Of a stretch of DNA of 64,000 nt, positions 16,653 to 25,554 are shown in pieces. Origin of the DNA: Hymenobacter psoromatis (GTDB taxonomy: Bacteria > Bacteroidota > Bacteroidia > Cytophagales > Hymenobacteraceae); contig NZ_JAIFAG010000001.1 of the NCBI RefSeq assembly GCF_020012125.1, forward strand, positions 4,092,001 to 4,156,000. Reading direction: 5' to 3'. Under the pieces are notes generated by a model. That model ran no database searches and had not been told where the DNA came from. It saw only the letters and a list, made by a program, of their open reading frames with translations. The translations under genes and the position numbers were made by a program. Each line of letters opens with the position of its first letter. Position 1 is the stretch's first letter.

Positions 16653-17561
16653 ATGGATTTTGGCCGCCTGCCCGACCTGCGCTACGTTGATTTTCGCCTA
16701 CCCCCCGACCACCCCGACACCGCGCGGGTGCTGGCCCGCGCTCCGGTCCCTACCCTCCCCACGCTGTACGTGGGCTGCCCCATCTGGACTAATAAAGAGT
16801 GGCTGGGCTCGTACTTCCCGCAGGGCGCGAAGGAGCCGGACTTTCTGAAGTACTACGCCCGGCAGTTCAACTCCATCGAGCTGAATACCACGCACTACCG
16901 CATCCCGGACGCGCCCACCGGGCGGCGCTGGCGCGAGGCTGTGGGGCCGGGCTTTAAGTTCTGCCCCAAGCTGCCGCGCAGCATCAGCCACGAGCGTGAG
17001 TTGTACAACACGGATGCCCTTACGCTGAGCTTCACGCGGGCCGTGCAGGAGCTGGGCGACAATCTGGGTACTTGCTTTTTGCAGCTGCCCCCGCATTTCG
17101 GCCCCGAAAATCTACCGCGCCTGGAGCGCTTCCTGCTCGACTGGCCCGCCGAGGTGCCGCTGGCCGTGGAGCTGCGCCACCCCCGCTGGTTTTCGGATAA
17201 AGCCTTGGCCGACACGGTGTTCGCTACGCTCGAAGCGCTTAATAAAACGTTGGTAATTACCGACGTGGCCGGCCGGCGCGACGTACTGGCCCAGCGCCTC
17301 ACTACCCCCACCGCCTTCATCCGCCTCAACGGCCACGGCCTCATCCCGAGCGACTACGCCCGCGCCGACGCCTGGGCCGCCCGCCTGGCCGCGTGGTACG
17401 CGCAGGGCCTGCATACGGCCTATGTATTTATCCACCAGAAAGATGTGCGCCACGCGCCCATCTGGGCTCAGCACTTCCTGGCCCGCATGCACGAGCTGAC
17501 GGGAATCGCAGTACCGCCGCCGAAACTAATTTCTCAGCAGGTGCAAGGCAGCTTGTTTTGA
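16653..17561 (+). CDS. DUF72 family protein (TIM-barrel-like)
   Basis: Member of the DUF72 (YecE-like) family, recognised from YVGCPIWTNKEWLGSYFP, FNSIELNTTHYRIP, KFCPKLPRSISHE and the C-terminal YVFIHQKDVRHAP. The family has a TIM-barrel fold and no settled function. The 302-residue length is normal. The protein has no signal peptide. The start is supported by the -7-like box at 16641-16648. A hairpin at 17563-17617 follows the stop codon. Confidence 0.88.
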   Translation: MDFGRLPDLRYVDFRLPPDHPDTARVLARAPVPTLPTLYVGCPIWTNKEWLGSYFPQGAKEPDFLKYYARQFNSIELNTTHYRIPDAPTGRRWREAVGPGFKFCPKLPRSISHERELYNTDALTLSFTRAVQELGDNLGTCFLQLPPHFGPENLPRLERFLLDWPAEVPLAVELRHPRWFSDKALADTVFATLEALNKTLVITDVAGRRDVLAQRLTTPTAFIRLNGHGLIPSDYARADAWAARLAAWYAQGLHTAYVFIHQKDVRHAPIWAQHFLARMHELTGIAVPPPKLISQQVQGSLF

Positions 17562-17562
17562 G

Positions 17563-17617
17563 CATTTAACAGCTGCTCAGTCGGTGCAAAGTGCGCAAAC
17601 AGAACAGCTGTTAAATG
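17563..17617. terminator. Palindrome between convergent genes
   Basis: CATTTAACAGCTG (17563-17575) and its exact reverse complement CAGCTGTTAAATG (17605-17617). A third, half copy GTTAAATG lies at about 17631. It may be a bidirectional terminator or another small palindromic repeat. Confidence 0.6.
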
Positions 17618-17640
17618 TTAATTGATAGGTGTTAAATGAC

Positions 17641-18327
17641 CTAAAGGATTCCTGCTATGCCGTTGATAACCAGCGCAACTAGGGCCGTATTGAAGACGAA
17701 GGAAATGAGGCCGTGCAGCAGTGCCAGCCGGCGAATATTACGCCCACTGATACCAACGTCGGCGGTTTGAGCCGTCATCCCGACCACGAAGGAGAAGTAA
17801 GCCATGTCAAGGTAGTCGGGTTCTTCTACTTTACCTGGGAAGTCGAGGCCGCCCACATCGCGGCCCTCGGGGTCAGCGTCGTAGTACATGTGCGCGTAGC
17901 GAAGCGTAAACACGGTGTGCACCAGCAGCCAGGAGCCCGCCACCGCCACGCCGCTCAGGGCAATGTGCCGGGTGAGCATAGCCGGGCTCATGTTGTGCGT
18001 GGTGCTGAGCAGCAATATCACGGCCAGCAGGCTGGCCGCTGCCGCCACCAGCACAAACACAAAGCTCAGCAGCCGGCTCAAATCTTCTTTGGCCGCGATG
18101 GCCCGGATGCGGTCGGCATCGGCCGAATTCATGCTCAGCCAGATGAGCGCTAGCGATGTAGCAGTAAACGCATCCCAACCAATAATGAGGCGAATGAGCA
18201 CCGAATAGTGGGCCGGACTCAGCGCCCAGGCTCCTACCCCGGCTCCTACCCCGGCTATTAAGCGCATGGTGGCCGGCAAATGACCCACGCGATGCCACAA
18301 CGAGGGCGAAACAGTATTTTTTTCCAC
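17641..18327 (-). CDS. DUF1345 membrane protein
   Basis: Integral membrane protein of the DUF1345 family with about five hydrophobic segments and the family-typical C-terminal part EEPDYLDMAYFSFVVGMTAQTAD-like region followed by RRLALLHGLISFVFNT. The start is GTG. A TTACTTTG -7-like box (reading on the minus strand, + strand about 18330-18337) lies a few bases before it, suggesting a very short leader. The function of the family is unknown. Convergent with the DUF72 gene and divergent from pncB. Confidence 0.85.
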   Translation of the reverse strand: MEKNTVSPSLWHRVGHLPATMRLIAGVGAGVGAWALSPAHYSVLIRLIIGWDAFTATSLALIWLSMNSADADRIRAIAAKEDLSRLLSFVFVLVAAAASLLAVILLLSTTHNMSPAMLTRHIALSGVAVAGSWLLVHTVFTLRYAHMYYDADPEGRDVGGLDFPGKVEEPDYLDMAYFSFVVGMTAQTADVGISGRNIRRLALLHGLISFVFNTALVALVINGIAGIL

Positions 18328-18429
18328 ACTTCAAAGTAACGCCTGCGGACGCGCCCCGCCAACTGGCCAGCCGTTCGGCACCGACCAGGGCATCCGGTAG
18401 TTTCGCTATTTATTCCGTGCTTTGCCCCT

Positions 18430-19926
18430 ATGAACGACGCGCCCCTCTCCGGCCTCTACCGCCCCTCGCTGGCCCTGCTCACCGACCTCTACCAGCTCAC
18501 AATGGCCTACGGGTATTGGAAAAACAACCTCCACGAGCGCGAGGCAGTGTTTCACCTTTACTTCCGCAAAGCGCCATTCGAGGGCGGCTACGCCGTGGCG
18601 GCGGGCCTGGCCCTGGCCGTAGACTACCTGGAAACGCTGCGCTTTTCGGACGATGATATTACCTACCTGGCCGGCCTCACGGGCAGCAAGGGGACCCGGC
18701 TTTTCCCTGATGAGTTTCTGGCCTACTTAAGGGCCTTAAAATTCACCTGCGACGTGGATGCCATCGCCGAGGGCACAGTCGTATTTGGCAATGAGCCGCT
18801 GGTGCGCGTGCAGGGCCCGCTGCTGCAAGCGCAATTAGTAGAAACGGCCCTGCTCACGCTCGTCAATTTCCAGACCCTCATCGCCACTAAGTCGGCCCGC
18901 GTGCGCGACGCCGCCGGGCCGACCGACTCCGTGCTGGAGTTTGGTCTGCGCCGCGCCCAGGGGCCCGACGGCGGCCTCGGAGCAAGCCGCGCCGCCTACC
19001 TCGGCGGGGCCGATGCCACCAGCAACGTGCTGGCCGGCCAGCGCTACGGCATCCCGGTGCGCGGCACTCACGCCCACAGCTGGGTCATGACCTTTACCGA
19101 TGAAAAAGACGCTTTTCGCGCTTACGCCGACGCCTTTCCCGACGACTCGGTATTCTTGGTGGATACCTACGACACGCTCGACGGCGTGCGCCACGCCATC
19201 GAAGTAGCCCTCGAAATGCGTCAGCACGGCCACGAACTGAGCGGTATCCGCCTGGATTCAGGCGACTTGGCTTATCTGTCGAAAGAAGCGCGCAAGCTGC
19301 TCGACGCAGCCGGCTTCGAGGACGTGCGCATCGTGGCCAGCAATGATTTGGAAGAAAATCTCATCCTCAACCTCAGGCAGCAGGGCGCGCGCATCGATAC
19401 CTGGGGGGTAGGGACGCAGCTCGTGACGGCCTACAACCAGGCGGCCCTCGGCGGGGTGTACAAGCTGGCCGCCCTGCGCACCGAAGATGGCCAGGGCTGG
19501 GATTTCACCATCAAGCTCTCCGAGCAGCAGGCCAAAACCAGCATCCCCGGAATCCTGCAAGTGCGCCGCTACCTGGGCGACGGCGGCCAGCCCCGCGCCG
19601 ACATGATTTATAACGTGGCCGCCCCCGAGGCCCTACCCCCCTCCCCGACCATCATCGACCCGGCCGAGGCTACCCGGCGCCGCCCCGTGCACCCCAACGC
19701 GCCCTTCCTGGACCTACTGGCCCCGGTGCTGCGTCAGGGCCGCCTGGTGCAGCCACTCCCTACCCTGGCCGAAAGCCGCACCCATGCCCGCCAGGAAGTC
19801 AACAGCCTGGACCCCAGCATCCGCCGCTACCTCAACCCGCACGTGTACCCCGTGGGCCTGGAGCAGTCGCTCCACGAGTTCCGCACGCAGTTGATGCTGG
19901 CGAAGCGGCCGGTGCGGCCGGCGTAG
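18430..19926 (+). CDS. pncB: Nicotinate phosphoribosyltransferase
   Basis: Makes nicotinate mononucleotide from nicotinate and PRPP, the first step of the Preiss-Handler route to NAD. Family blocks: SLALLTDLYQLTMAYGYWK at the N-terminus, FGLRRAQGPDGG, and GTHAHSWVMTF, whose His is the phosphorylated residue. SGIRLDSGDLAYLS and the IVASNDLEE block follow. At 498 residues it belongs to the long bacterial form. It is cytoplasmic. The start ATG follows a GTGCTTTGC sequence that may be a weak -7 box. Confidence 0.95.
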   Translation: MNDAPLSGLYRPSLALLTDLYQLTMAYGYWKNNLHEREAVFHLYFRKAPFEGGYAVAAGLALAVDYLETLRFSDDDITYLAGLTGSKGTRLFPDEFLAYLRALKFTCDVDAIAEGTVVFGNEPLVRVQGPLLQAQLVETALLTLVNFQTLIATKSARVRDAAGPTDSVLEFGLRRAQGPDGGLGASRAAYLGGADATSNVLAGQRYGIPVRGTHAHSWVMTFTDEKDAFRAYADAFPDDSVFLVDTYDTLDGVRHAIEVALEMRQHGHELSGIRLDSGDLAYLSKEARKLLDAAGFEDVRIVASNDLEENLILNLRQQGARIDTWGVGTQLVTAYNQAALGGVYKLAALRTEDGQGWDFTIKLSEQQAKTSIPGILQVRRYLGDGGQPRADMIYNVAAPEALPPSPTIIDPAEATRRRPVHPNAPFLDLLAPVLRQGRLVQPLPTLAESRTHARQEVNSLDPSIRRYLNPHVYPVGLEQSLHEFRTQLMLAKRPVRPA

Positions 19927-19934
19927 GGAATTAC

Positions 19935-20465
19935 TTAGTTGTATTTAGCCCAAAGACTGGGAAGAAGAGTAGGCAACTGCTCCTCTTCCCAGTCTTCGCC
20001 TTTTGTCTCTGTCTCAAAATCATAGTTCAGCCCGCGCTCACTTGCTACATCACGCGGAAAGCTTTCATCCTCTTCTTCCTTACCTGTTTTGTGCTGGTAA
20101 GCTTGCGTAGCAACGTAGAGCAATGACTCAAAATCGGGATTTACTTCTTCCGTGTCGATAGCGGCCAGCGAATCGGGGTTGCGAAGCGCTTGCGAAAAAA
20201 CGTCTTCGCCTTGGCCAATGAGCCAGCAGCGGAAGTAGAGATAGGAGTCATCGGAAACGGAGCCCAGAATAATTTTTTGGGCTGCCATCACCTTGAAATC
20301 ATCCGCCGCAATAATCTGCTGCCGAAGCAGGCATTCAAATTCTATTATCTGAGCAGGCTCGTGATTTTCTAAAGCCTTGATTAATAGAACTTCTTGTATC
20401 TGCTCATCGCCGTTAGCTTGCTGGTGAGCTAAGTCAATAATGCGCCAAAACTCCTGTTTATCCAT
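19935..20465 (-). CDS. DUF4240 domain protein
   Basis: 176-residue soluble acidic protein. The N-terminus MDKQEFWRIIDLAHQQANGD and the central region with SDDSYLYFRCWLIGQG match the DUF4240 family, which often occurs as single genes in polymorphic-toxin or immunity-like settings. Its function is unknown. The coding sequence is visibly less GC-rich than its neighbours, which suggests later acquisition. It is convergent with pncB, ending 8 nt from its stop. Confidence 0.82.
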   Translation of the reverse strand: MDKQEFWRIIDLAHQQANGDEQIQEVLLIKALENHEPAQIIEFECLLRQQIIAADDFKVMAAQKIILGSVSDDSYLYFRCWLIGQGEDVFSQALRNPDSLAAIDTEEVNPDFESLLYVATQAYQHKTGKEEEDESFPRDVASERGLNYDFETETKGEDWEEEQLPTLLPSLWAKYN

Positions 20466-20483
20466 TCTACTTTTTGCAGTTAA

Positions 20484-20603
20484 CTATTGGGTGGCAACTA
20501 CGCCTTGACTAACTCTTGCATCAACCTCAGCATTTGGTTTACAGCCACATAACATGCCTGCTAATGCGGTAGCCAGAACTACTAAACTGATGCTACTCCT
20601 CAA
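20484..20603 (-). CDS. Possible 39-residue lipoprotein (TTG start)
   Basis: A short frame just after purM on the same strand. It starts at TTG (20601-20603), 12 nt after the purM stop, and runs to TAG at 20484-20486. The translation begins RSSISLVVLATALAGMLCGC, a convincing signal-peptide-like stretch with a lipobox-like LCGC, then about 18 polar residues. No ATG exists in frame before the hydrophobic part, and an in-frame stop precedes the TTG. It could equally be a decayed remnant of a larger lipoprotein gene. Confidence 0.35.
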   Translation of the reverse strand: MRSSISLVVLATALAGMLCGCKPNAEVDARVSQGVVATQ

Positions 20604-20615
20604 TGGCGATAATAC

Positions 20616-21713
20616 TCATGCATACGTCAACTCTCCCGCCGCGACGCGCAGCGTCACGCCCGCCTCGGCGGTGAGGTAGCCGGCCACCTGGGCCGCGTAG
20701 CCGCTCTGCACGAGCTGCTGCACCAGGACTTCGGCCGATTCGGGGGGGGTAAGGAGCAGCATCCCGTTGCCCATGTTCCAGTAGAGGTAGGCGGTTTCGG
20801 CCGCGATGCCGCCAATTTCGCAGAGGCGCTGCATGGCGGGCAGCGGCGCGAAGAGGTTGTCGAGCACCGCGCCGAGGCCGTTTTTGAGCACGCGCTTGAA
20901 GTTGTCGGCCACGCCGCCGCCCGTGATGTGGGCCGCGCCGCGCAGGGGTAGGCCGGCGTCGAGCACCGCCGTGAGGGCGGGCGCGTAGATGAGCGAGGGC
21001 GCGAGCAGGGCATCGCCCCAGGTGGCGTACTGGTCGGCATCGGGGCCATCGTAGGGGGTAGCGTGCCAGTTGTCGCCGAAGAGGCGCTGCAACGTCTTGC
21101 GGGCCAGCGAGTAGCCGTTGGAGCGGAACGAGGGCGAGCGCATGGCCACCACCGCATCGCCGGCCTGAGCAGCGGCCCCGCTCAGTGGCTGCGCCAGACT
21201 GGGGTGTAGCACGCCAATGGCCGTGGAGCACCAGTTGAAGTTCATGCGCGCGCCGGGGAAGCCGCCGATACGGTTGTCCAACTCAGCAATTTCGCCGCCC
21301 GTAATGGCGATTTTCGAGAACATGCAGGCATCGTGCAAGCCGCGCATCATCTCGTCAACTACATCATAGTCAAGGGTATTGACGTCGATGATATTCGACA
21401 GGTTGGTGGGTATGAAACCGGCCGCAATGAGGTCGTCGGCGGTCATGGCTACCAGGTCGTAGCCCAGCGTATCATACTTGTCGAGGCGCTCGGCCAGCTC
21501 GATTTTGGTCCCAATACCGTCGGAGCTGATGCCCAAGCGCTCCTGGCCGAAGCGGATTTCATTCGAGAAGCCACCGTCGAGGCCACGGGCGGGCTCGCCG
21601 GGCAGGCCAGCGCGGGTAGCGAAAGTCTTCTTCGACCAGTTATAGGCGTTTTTCGAGGCGGCGTTGCCGAGGTCGATGGAGTAGCCGGCGTCGGGGGTTT
21701 GGGCGTTGTTCAT
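20616..21713 (-). CDS. purM: Phosphoribosylformylglycinamidine cyclo-ligase (AIR synthetase)
   Basis: Closes FGAM to aminoimidazole ribotide with ATP, step 5 of purine synthesis. Visible blocks: GISSDGIGTKIELAERLDKY, MTADDLIAAGFIPTN, KIAITGGEIAELDNRIGGF and the glycine-rich AAHITGGGVADNFKRVL near the C-terminus. The length of 365 residues is normal. It is the last gene of the minus-strand nucleotide block; a palindromic repeat (21736-21832) separates it from purF, so it may be transcribed apart or the repeat may process the message. Confidence 0.95.
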   Translation of the reverse strand: MNNAQTPDAGYSIDLGNAASKNAYNWSKKTFATRAGLPGEPARGLDGGFSNEIRFGQERLGISSDGIGTKIELAERLDKYDTLGYDLVAMTADDLIAAGFIPTNLSNIIDVNTLDYDVVDEMMRGLHDACMFSKIAITGGEIAELDNRIGGFPGARMNFNWCSTAIGVLHPSLAQPLSGAAAQAGDAVVAMRSPSFRSNGYSLARKTLQRLFGDNWHATPYDGPDADQYATWGDALLAPSLIYAPALTAVLDAGLPLRGAAHITGGGVADNFKRVLKNGLGAVLDNLFAPLPAMQRLCEIGGIAAETAYLYWNMGNGMLLLTPPESAEVLVQQLVQSGYAAQVAGYLTAEAGVTLRVAAGELTYA

Positions 21714-21735
21714 GCGGGGTAGGCAGTCTAAAAGC

Positions 21736-21832
21736 AGTTGTCATTGCGAGCCTCGCGAAGCAATCGCATCAGAACGACTCGGTCGGGTTTCAGGCGGGTG
21801 CGATTGCTTCGCGGGGCTCGCAATGACAACTA
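21736..21832. repeat. Long palindromic repeat, GTCATTGCGAGC family, copy 1
   Basis: Left arm 21736-21768 and right arm 21800-21832 (AGTTGTCATTGCGAGCCTCGC... and its reverse complement with one or two mismatches), loop about 31 nt. It shares its outer 20 nt with the copy at 23411-23505. It sits between purF and purM. Confidence 0.92.
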
Positions 21833-21851
21833 AATTGATGCTTAATAAATA

Positions 21852-23348
21852 TTAATGCTCAGTTGGCAACGGGGCCTTGGCGCTCACCGAGGGCACCTTG
21901 TCTACGATACGGTGGCTCTGGCGCTCCTCCTGCACATGGCGCAGGTAGCGCGTTACGTCGCCAGTAGGGTACTTGCCGGTGAAGCAGGCGAAACACGAGC
22001 CACCGTGGCCGCGCTCCTCGGCGAACAAGTCCTCCAAGTCGCTTAAGTCCTGATAAATAACCTTATCAGCCTCGATGTAGCGGCAGATTTCCTCTTCCGT
22101 GTAGTTGGCGGCAATCAGCTCGGTGCTCATGGCCATGTCGATGCCGTAGATGCAGGGCGACACGATGGGCGGCGCACTCGAAATGAAGTAGACCTCAGCC
22201 GCGCCCGCCTCGCGCAACAGGCGCACGATGCGGCGCGATGTGGTGCCGCGCACGATGCTGTCGTCTACCACGGCCACTTTCTTACCCTCCACAAACGCCT
22301 TGATGGGGTTGAGCTTCTTCTTCACCACGTCCTCGCGCCCAGCTTGGGTAGGCACGATGAACGAGCGGCCCATGTGGTTGTTTTTCACCATCGCCCGGCG
22401 ATAGGGCACGCCAATGGCTTCGGCCAGCCCCGAGGCGGCGAAGTAGCCACTACTCGGCACGTCAATGACCATATCGGGCTTTAAGCCGGCATCTACTACC
22501 TTGCGGGCCAGTATCTTACCGAGACGCACGCGTTCGCGCGCCACCAGGCGGCCGTGGATGGTCGAGTCTTCGCGGGCAAAGTAAATCTGCTCAAACACGC
22601 AAAACGCCTTGGGCAGCGCGTGCTGGTTTTTGTAGTGAACCTGGAAATTCTGGTCGATAAATACCGCCTGGCCGGGGCCGACGTTCTGCACAAACTCAAA
22701 ATCCAGATAATCAAAGCAGGTGCTTTCCGAAGCAAAGGCGTACACCGGGCCGTCGGGCGTGTCGCGCCTACCCATCACCAGTGGCCGGATGCCCAGCGGG
22801 TCGGTAAACGCCAGCATGCCGTGCCCGGCAATGATGGTAACGGTAGCGTAAGCGCCCTTCACCAGCTCCTGGGTCGTCTCCACAGCGTCGAAAATATCGA
22901 CTACCGAGAGGCTGTCCAGGTTCTTCACGCGCAGCTCCGAGGCGAAGGTGTACATGATGAGCTCCAGGTCGTTAGTCGTCTTGGGCAGCACGTGATACTT
23001 CTCGTGCAGCAGCCTGGCCACGTCGCGGAAGTTGATAACATTGCCGTTGTGCACCATCGCCAGCCCGAAGGGGTAGCTCGTAGTGAAGGGCTGCGCCAGG
23101 TCCGAATCGTTGGCACCCTGCGTGGTGTAGCGCACGTGCCCGATACCGGTGTTACCGGTCAACTTCTTGGTATGCTTGGGTTTAAATACGTCATTGACCA
23201 AGCCTTGTCCCTTGTGCAGGTGAAAAGCGTCGCCGTCAAATGTGGCAATGCCGGCGGCATCCTGCCCCCGATGTTGCAGGGCGGTAAGGCCGATAATCAT
23301 ATCGCCTACCACGCGCTCAGGGCCGTGAAAACCTACGATGCCGCACAT
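21852..23348 (-). CDS. purF: Amidophosphoribosyltransferase
   Basis: First committed step of purine synthesis: PRPP + glutamine to phosphoribosylamine. The Ntn glutaminase starts MCGIVGFHG, with Cys2 becoming the N-terminal nucleophile. LQHRGQDAAGI and GIGHVRYTTQG follow. The phosphoribosyltransferase domain has the PRPP loop VVDDSIVRGTTSRR. The C-terminal region has RGHGGSCFACFTGKYPTGD, with Cys residues in the position of the Fe-S or structural cysteines of the family. 498 residues is normal. It is flanked on both sides by GTCATTGCGAGC palindromes. Confidence 0.96.
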   Translation of the reverse strand: MCGIVGFHGPERVVGDMIIGLTALQHRGQDAAGIATFDGDAFHLHKGQGLVNDVFKPKHTKKLTGNTGIGHVRYTTQGANDSDLAQPFTTSYPFGLAMVHNGNVINFRDVARLLHEKYHVLPKTTNDLELIMYTFASELRVKNLDSLSVVDIFDAVETTQELVKGAYATVTIIAGHGMLAFTDPLGIRPLVMGRRDTPDGPVYAFASESTCFDYLDFEFVQNVGPGQAVFIDQNFQVHYKNQHALPKAFCVFEQIYFAREDSTIHGRLVARERVRLGKILARKVVDAGLKPDMVIDVPSSGYFAASGLAEAIGVPYRRAMVKNNHMGRSFIVPTQAGREDVVKKKLNPIKAFVEGKKVAVVDDSIVRGTTSRRIVRLLREAGAAEVYFISSAPPIVSPCIYGIDMAMSTELIAANYTEEEICRYIEADKVIYQDLSDLEDLFAEERGHGGSCFACFTGKYPTGDVTRYLRHVQEERQSHRIVDKVPSVSAKAPLPTEH

Positions 23349-23410
23349 AATTTAATTGGGAGTTAAGAATTATGAATTATGAATTGGGAAGGGAGTAGGG
23401 GAAAATAGGA

Positions 23411-23505
23411 CTGTCATTGCGAGCCTGCGAAGCAATCCTTCCTTGTCTACTGCTAACATCAGCGAGGCATGAAGGAAAGATTGCTTCGCAGGCTCGCAAT
23501 GACAG
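23411..23505. repeat. Long palindromic repeat, GTCATTGCGAGC family, copy 2
   Basis: Left arm 23411-23444 and right arm 23472-23505, reverse complements with one mismatch region (CTGTCATTGCGAGCCTGCG core). A short direct repeat GAATTATGAATTATGAATT lies nearby at about 23366-23385. It sits between purN and purF. Confidence 0.93.
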
Positions 23506-23523
23506 ATGACAGATGGCAACTCA

Positions 23524-24168
23524 TCACCGTTGGGTAGTTTTATTTAGTAAATAAGCTAACGTTTCGGCATATAAAACGTGCTCCACGGCCAGGCCGCGGC
23601 GCTGCACTTCGGCCAGGGTATCAGCCCCTATCAAATTTACAACGCGCTGAGCCAGAATAGGTCCGGTATCGAGTCCTTCATCCACCAGGTGCACGGTTAT
23701 CTTGGTTTCGGCCAGGTGGTTATCATACGCCCATTCATAAGCGTGCAGGCCTTGGTGCTGGTGCGTATCGGCAGGATGAATATTGACAATGCGGCCCGCG
23801 AAGGCTCGCACGAAGGCCGGCGATAGTACCCGCATATAGCCCGCCAGCACCACATAATCGGGCTGATAACCCCAAAGTATATCAACTACTTCCAGGTCAA
23901 AAGCTTCGCGCTTGCGGCCTTTCGAAGGCAGACTGGCGGTGGGCAAACCCAGGTCGGCAGCAGCAGCGAGGCCAGACGCGGCCGGGTCGTTGCTGAACAC
24001 CACGGCCACCTCCGCTAGGCCCCGCAAAGCACCCGCGCGCACCGCCTCGGCCAGCGCCAGCATGTTGGAGCCGCGCCCCGAGAGCAGGATGGCCAGGCGC
24101 GCCGCCCTACCCCCCGCTGGCGGCGGCAAGTCATTGGTTGGCTGGGCTGCTTCGGATGCGCTGTTCAT
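23524..24168 (-). CDS. purN: Phosphoribosylglycinamide formyltransferase
   Basis: Transfers a formyl group from 10-formyl-THF to GAR, step 3 of purine synthesis. LAILLSGRGSNMLALAEA opens the fold. The catalytic Asn-His pair lies in IVNIHPADTHQHQGLH and the catalytic Asp in VDEGLDTGPI. The frame is open upstream to 24303, inside purD, but the ATG at 24166-24168 (MNSASEAAQP) is the natural start, 4 nt after the purD stop. This gives 214 residues, the usual length. Coupled translation with purD is likely. Confidence 0.93.
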   Translation of the reverse strand: MNSASEAAQPTNDLPPPAGGRAARLAILLSGRGSNMLALAEAVRAGALRGLAEVAVVFSNDPAASGLAAAADLGLPTASLPSKGRKREAFDLEVVDILWGYQPDYVVLAGYMRVLSPAFVRAFAGRIVNIHPADTHQHQGLHAYEWAYDNHLAETKITVHLVDEGLDTGPILAQRVVNLIGADTLAEVQRRGLAVEHVLYAETLAYLLNKTTQR

Positions 24169-24172
24169 CACC

Positions 24173-25459
24173 TTAGTAGGCGCTCGTTTCGAGCAGGGGG
24201 GTAGGGCGCTGCCCGATGTCGGAGCGCACGTATTTATCCTGAAAATACACCAGTTCGGCTTCGGTATAAGCCAGCTGCACGGCCGTGGGCAGGTCGGGGC
24301 CATGCGATACTAGCACCGCGACCCGGCCACCATTGGTGAGCAGCTCGCCGTCGATTTCGCCCGGCTTCACGCCACCCAGGTACAGTTGCGTACCCTGTCC
24401 CTGATTACCGATACCATGAATCGGGAAGCCCGTTGGAAACTCCGCCGCCGGGTAGCCGCCCGAAGCCAGCACCAGGCCCACGAACGCGCCGGGGCGCTGC
24501 CGCGTCACGGTCTGGGCCAGGTTGCCATCGAGCGTGGCCACAATGAGTTCGAGCAGGCTGCTTTCCAGTGCGGGCAGAATCACTTCGGCCTCGGGGTCGC
24601 CAAGGCGCACATTGTATTCGAGCAGCTTAGGGCCGTCGGGCGTCAGCATTACCCCAAAGTAGAGGAAGCCTACGAAGTCGAACGGCTCGGCTTGCAGGCC
24701 GCGCAGTGTGGGGTCGATAATATCGCGGCGGATGGTAGCCAGCCAGTTATCATGCAGAAACGGCACCGGGCAATACGCGCCCATGCCACCCGTGTTGGGG
24801 CCTTCATCGTTGGCTAGCAGCTGCTTATGGTCCTGAGCCGGGGCCAGCAGGCGGATGCGGTTGCCATCGGTGAGACCAATGAGGCTTACCTCAGGGCCGG
24901 TCAGCTTCTCTTCGAGCAGCACCGAAAACCAGCCTTCGTACAATTCGCGCAATTCGGTGAGGGCGGCCGTACCCTCGGCTACCGAGCTGCACACATACAC
25001 ACCTTTGCCGGCGGCCAGCCCGTCGTATTTTACCACTACCTGGCCTTGCAGCTCCTCCACTTTGGCCTGAGCCTCCGCCAGATGGTCGCTGCGGTAGCTC
25101 CAGGCGCGGGCCGTGGCAATGCCGTGGCGGCGCATGAAGTCCTTGCTCCACACCTTCGAGCTTTCGAGGGTAGCCGCCTGCCGGCGCGGGCCAAACACGC
25201 GGATATCAGTATTGAGAAAAAAGTCAGCCACGCCGGCGGCGAGCGGCGCTTCCGGCCCCACCACTATTAGCTTGACCTCCTGCTCATTGCAGAAGGCTTG
25301 AATGGCCGAAAAATCGAGGGCGCTGATACCAGGCACACTGCCGGGGATGCCGGCGTTGCCAGGCAGCACGTGCACAGTCGCGCCATCCTGGCGGAGCTTA
25401 ATGGCCAAGGCGTGCTCACGGGCACCGGAGCCGAGGAGGACGAGATTTTTAGAAGTCAT
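24173..25459 (-). CDS. purD: Phosphoribosylamine-glycine ligase
   Basis: ATP-grasp ligase for step 2 of purine synthesis. The N-terminal part has VLLGSGAREHALAIKL and LIVVGPEAPLAAGVADFF. The ATP-grasp core has VKYDGLAAGKGVYVCSS, NTGGMGAYCPVPF and LEYNVRLGDPEAEVILP. At 428 residues it is a normal monofunctional PurD. It lies directly before purN and after a palindromic repeat (25460-25552). Confidence 0.96.
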   Translation of the reverse strand: MTSKNLVLLGSGAREHALAIKLRQDGATVHVLPGNAGIPGSVPGISALDFSAIQAFCNEQEVKLIVVGPEAPLAAGVADFFLNTDIRVFGPRRQAATLESSKVWSKDFMRRHGIATARAWSYRSDHLAEAQAKVEELQGQVVVKYDGLAAGKGVYVCSSVAEGTAALTELRELYEGWFSVLLEEKLTGPEVSLIGLTDGNRIRLLAPAQDHKQLLANDEGPNTGGMGAYCPVPFLHDNWLATIRRDIIDPTLRGLQAEPFDFVGFLYFGVMLTPDGPKLLEYNVRLGDPEAEVILPALESSLLELIVATLDGNLAQTVTRQRPGAFVGLVLASGGYPAAEFPTGFPIHGIGNQGQGTQLYLGGVKPGEIDGELLTNGGRVAVLVSHGPDLPTAVQLAYTEAELVYFQDKYVRSDIGQRPTPLLETSAY

Positions 25460-25552
25460 TTAGCGCAGAGTTTCGCAGAGTGAGCAAAGTTTCGCAAAGG
25501 CAGGCGAGTATTCAGCGAGACTCTACCAACTCTGCGAAACTTTGCGCTAAAA
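25460..25552. repeat. Palindromic repeat with GCGAAACTTTGCG arms
   Basis: The left arm (about 25460-25481, TTAGCGCAGAGTTTCGCAGA) is complementary to the right arm (about 25529-25552). Inner pieces such as GCAAAGTTTCGC also repeat. It begins at the purD start codon and ends just after the purC-purE stop, so it fills the whole gap. Confidence 0.8.
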
Positions 25553-25554
25553 AA

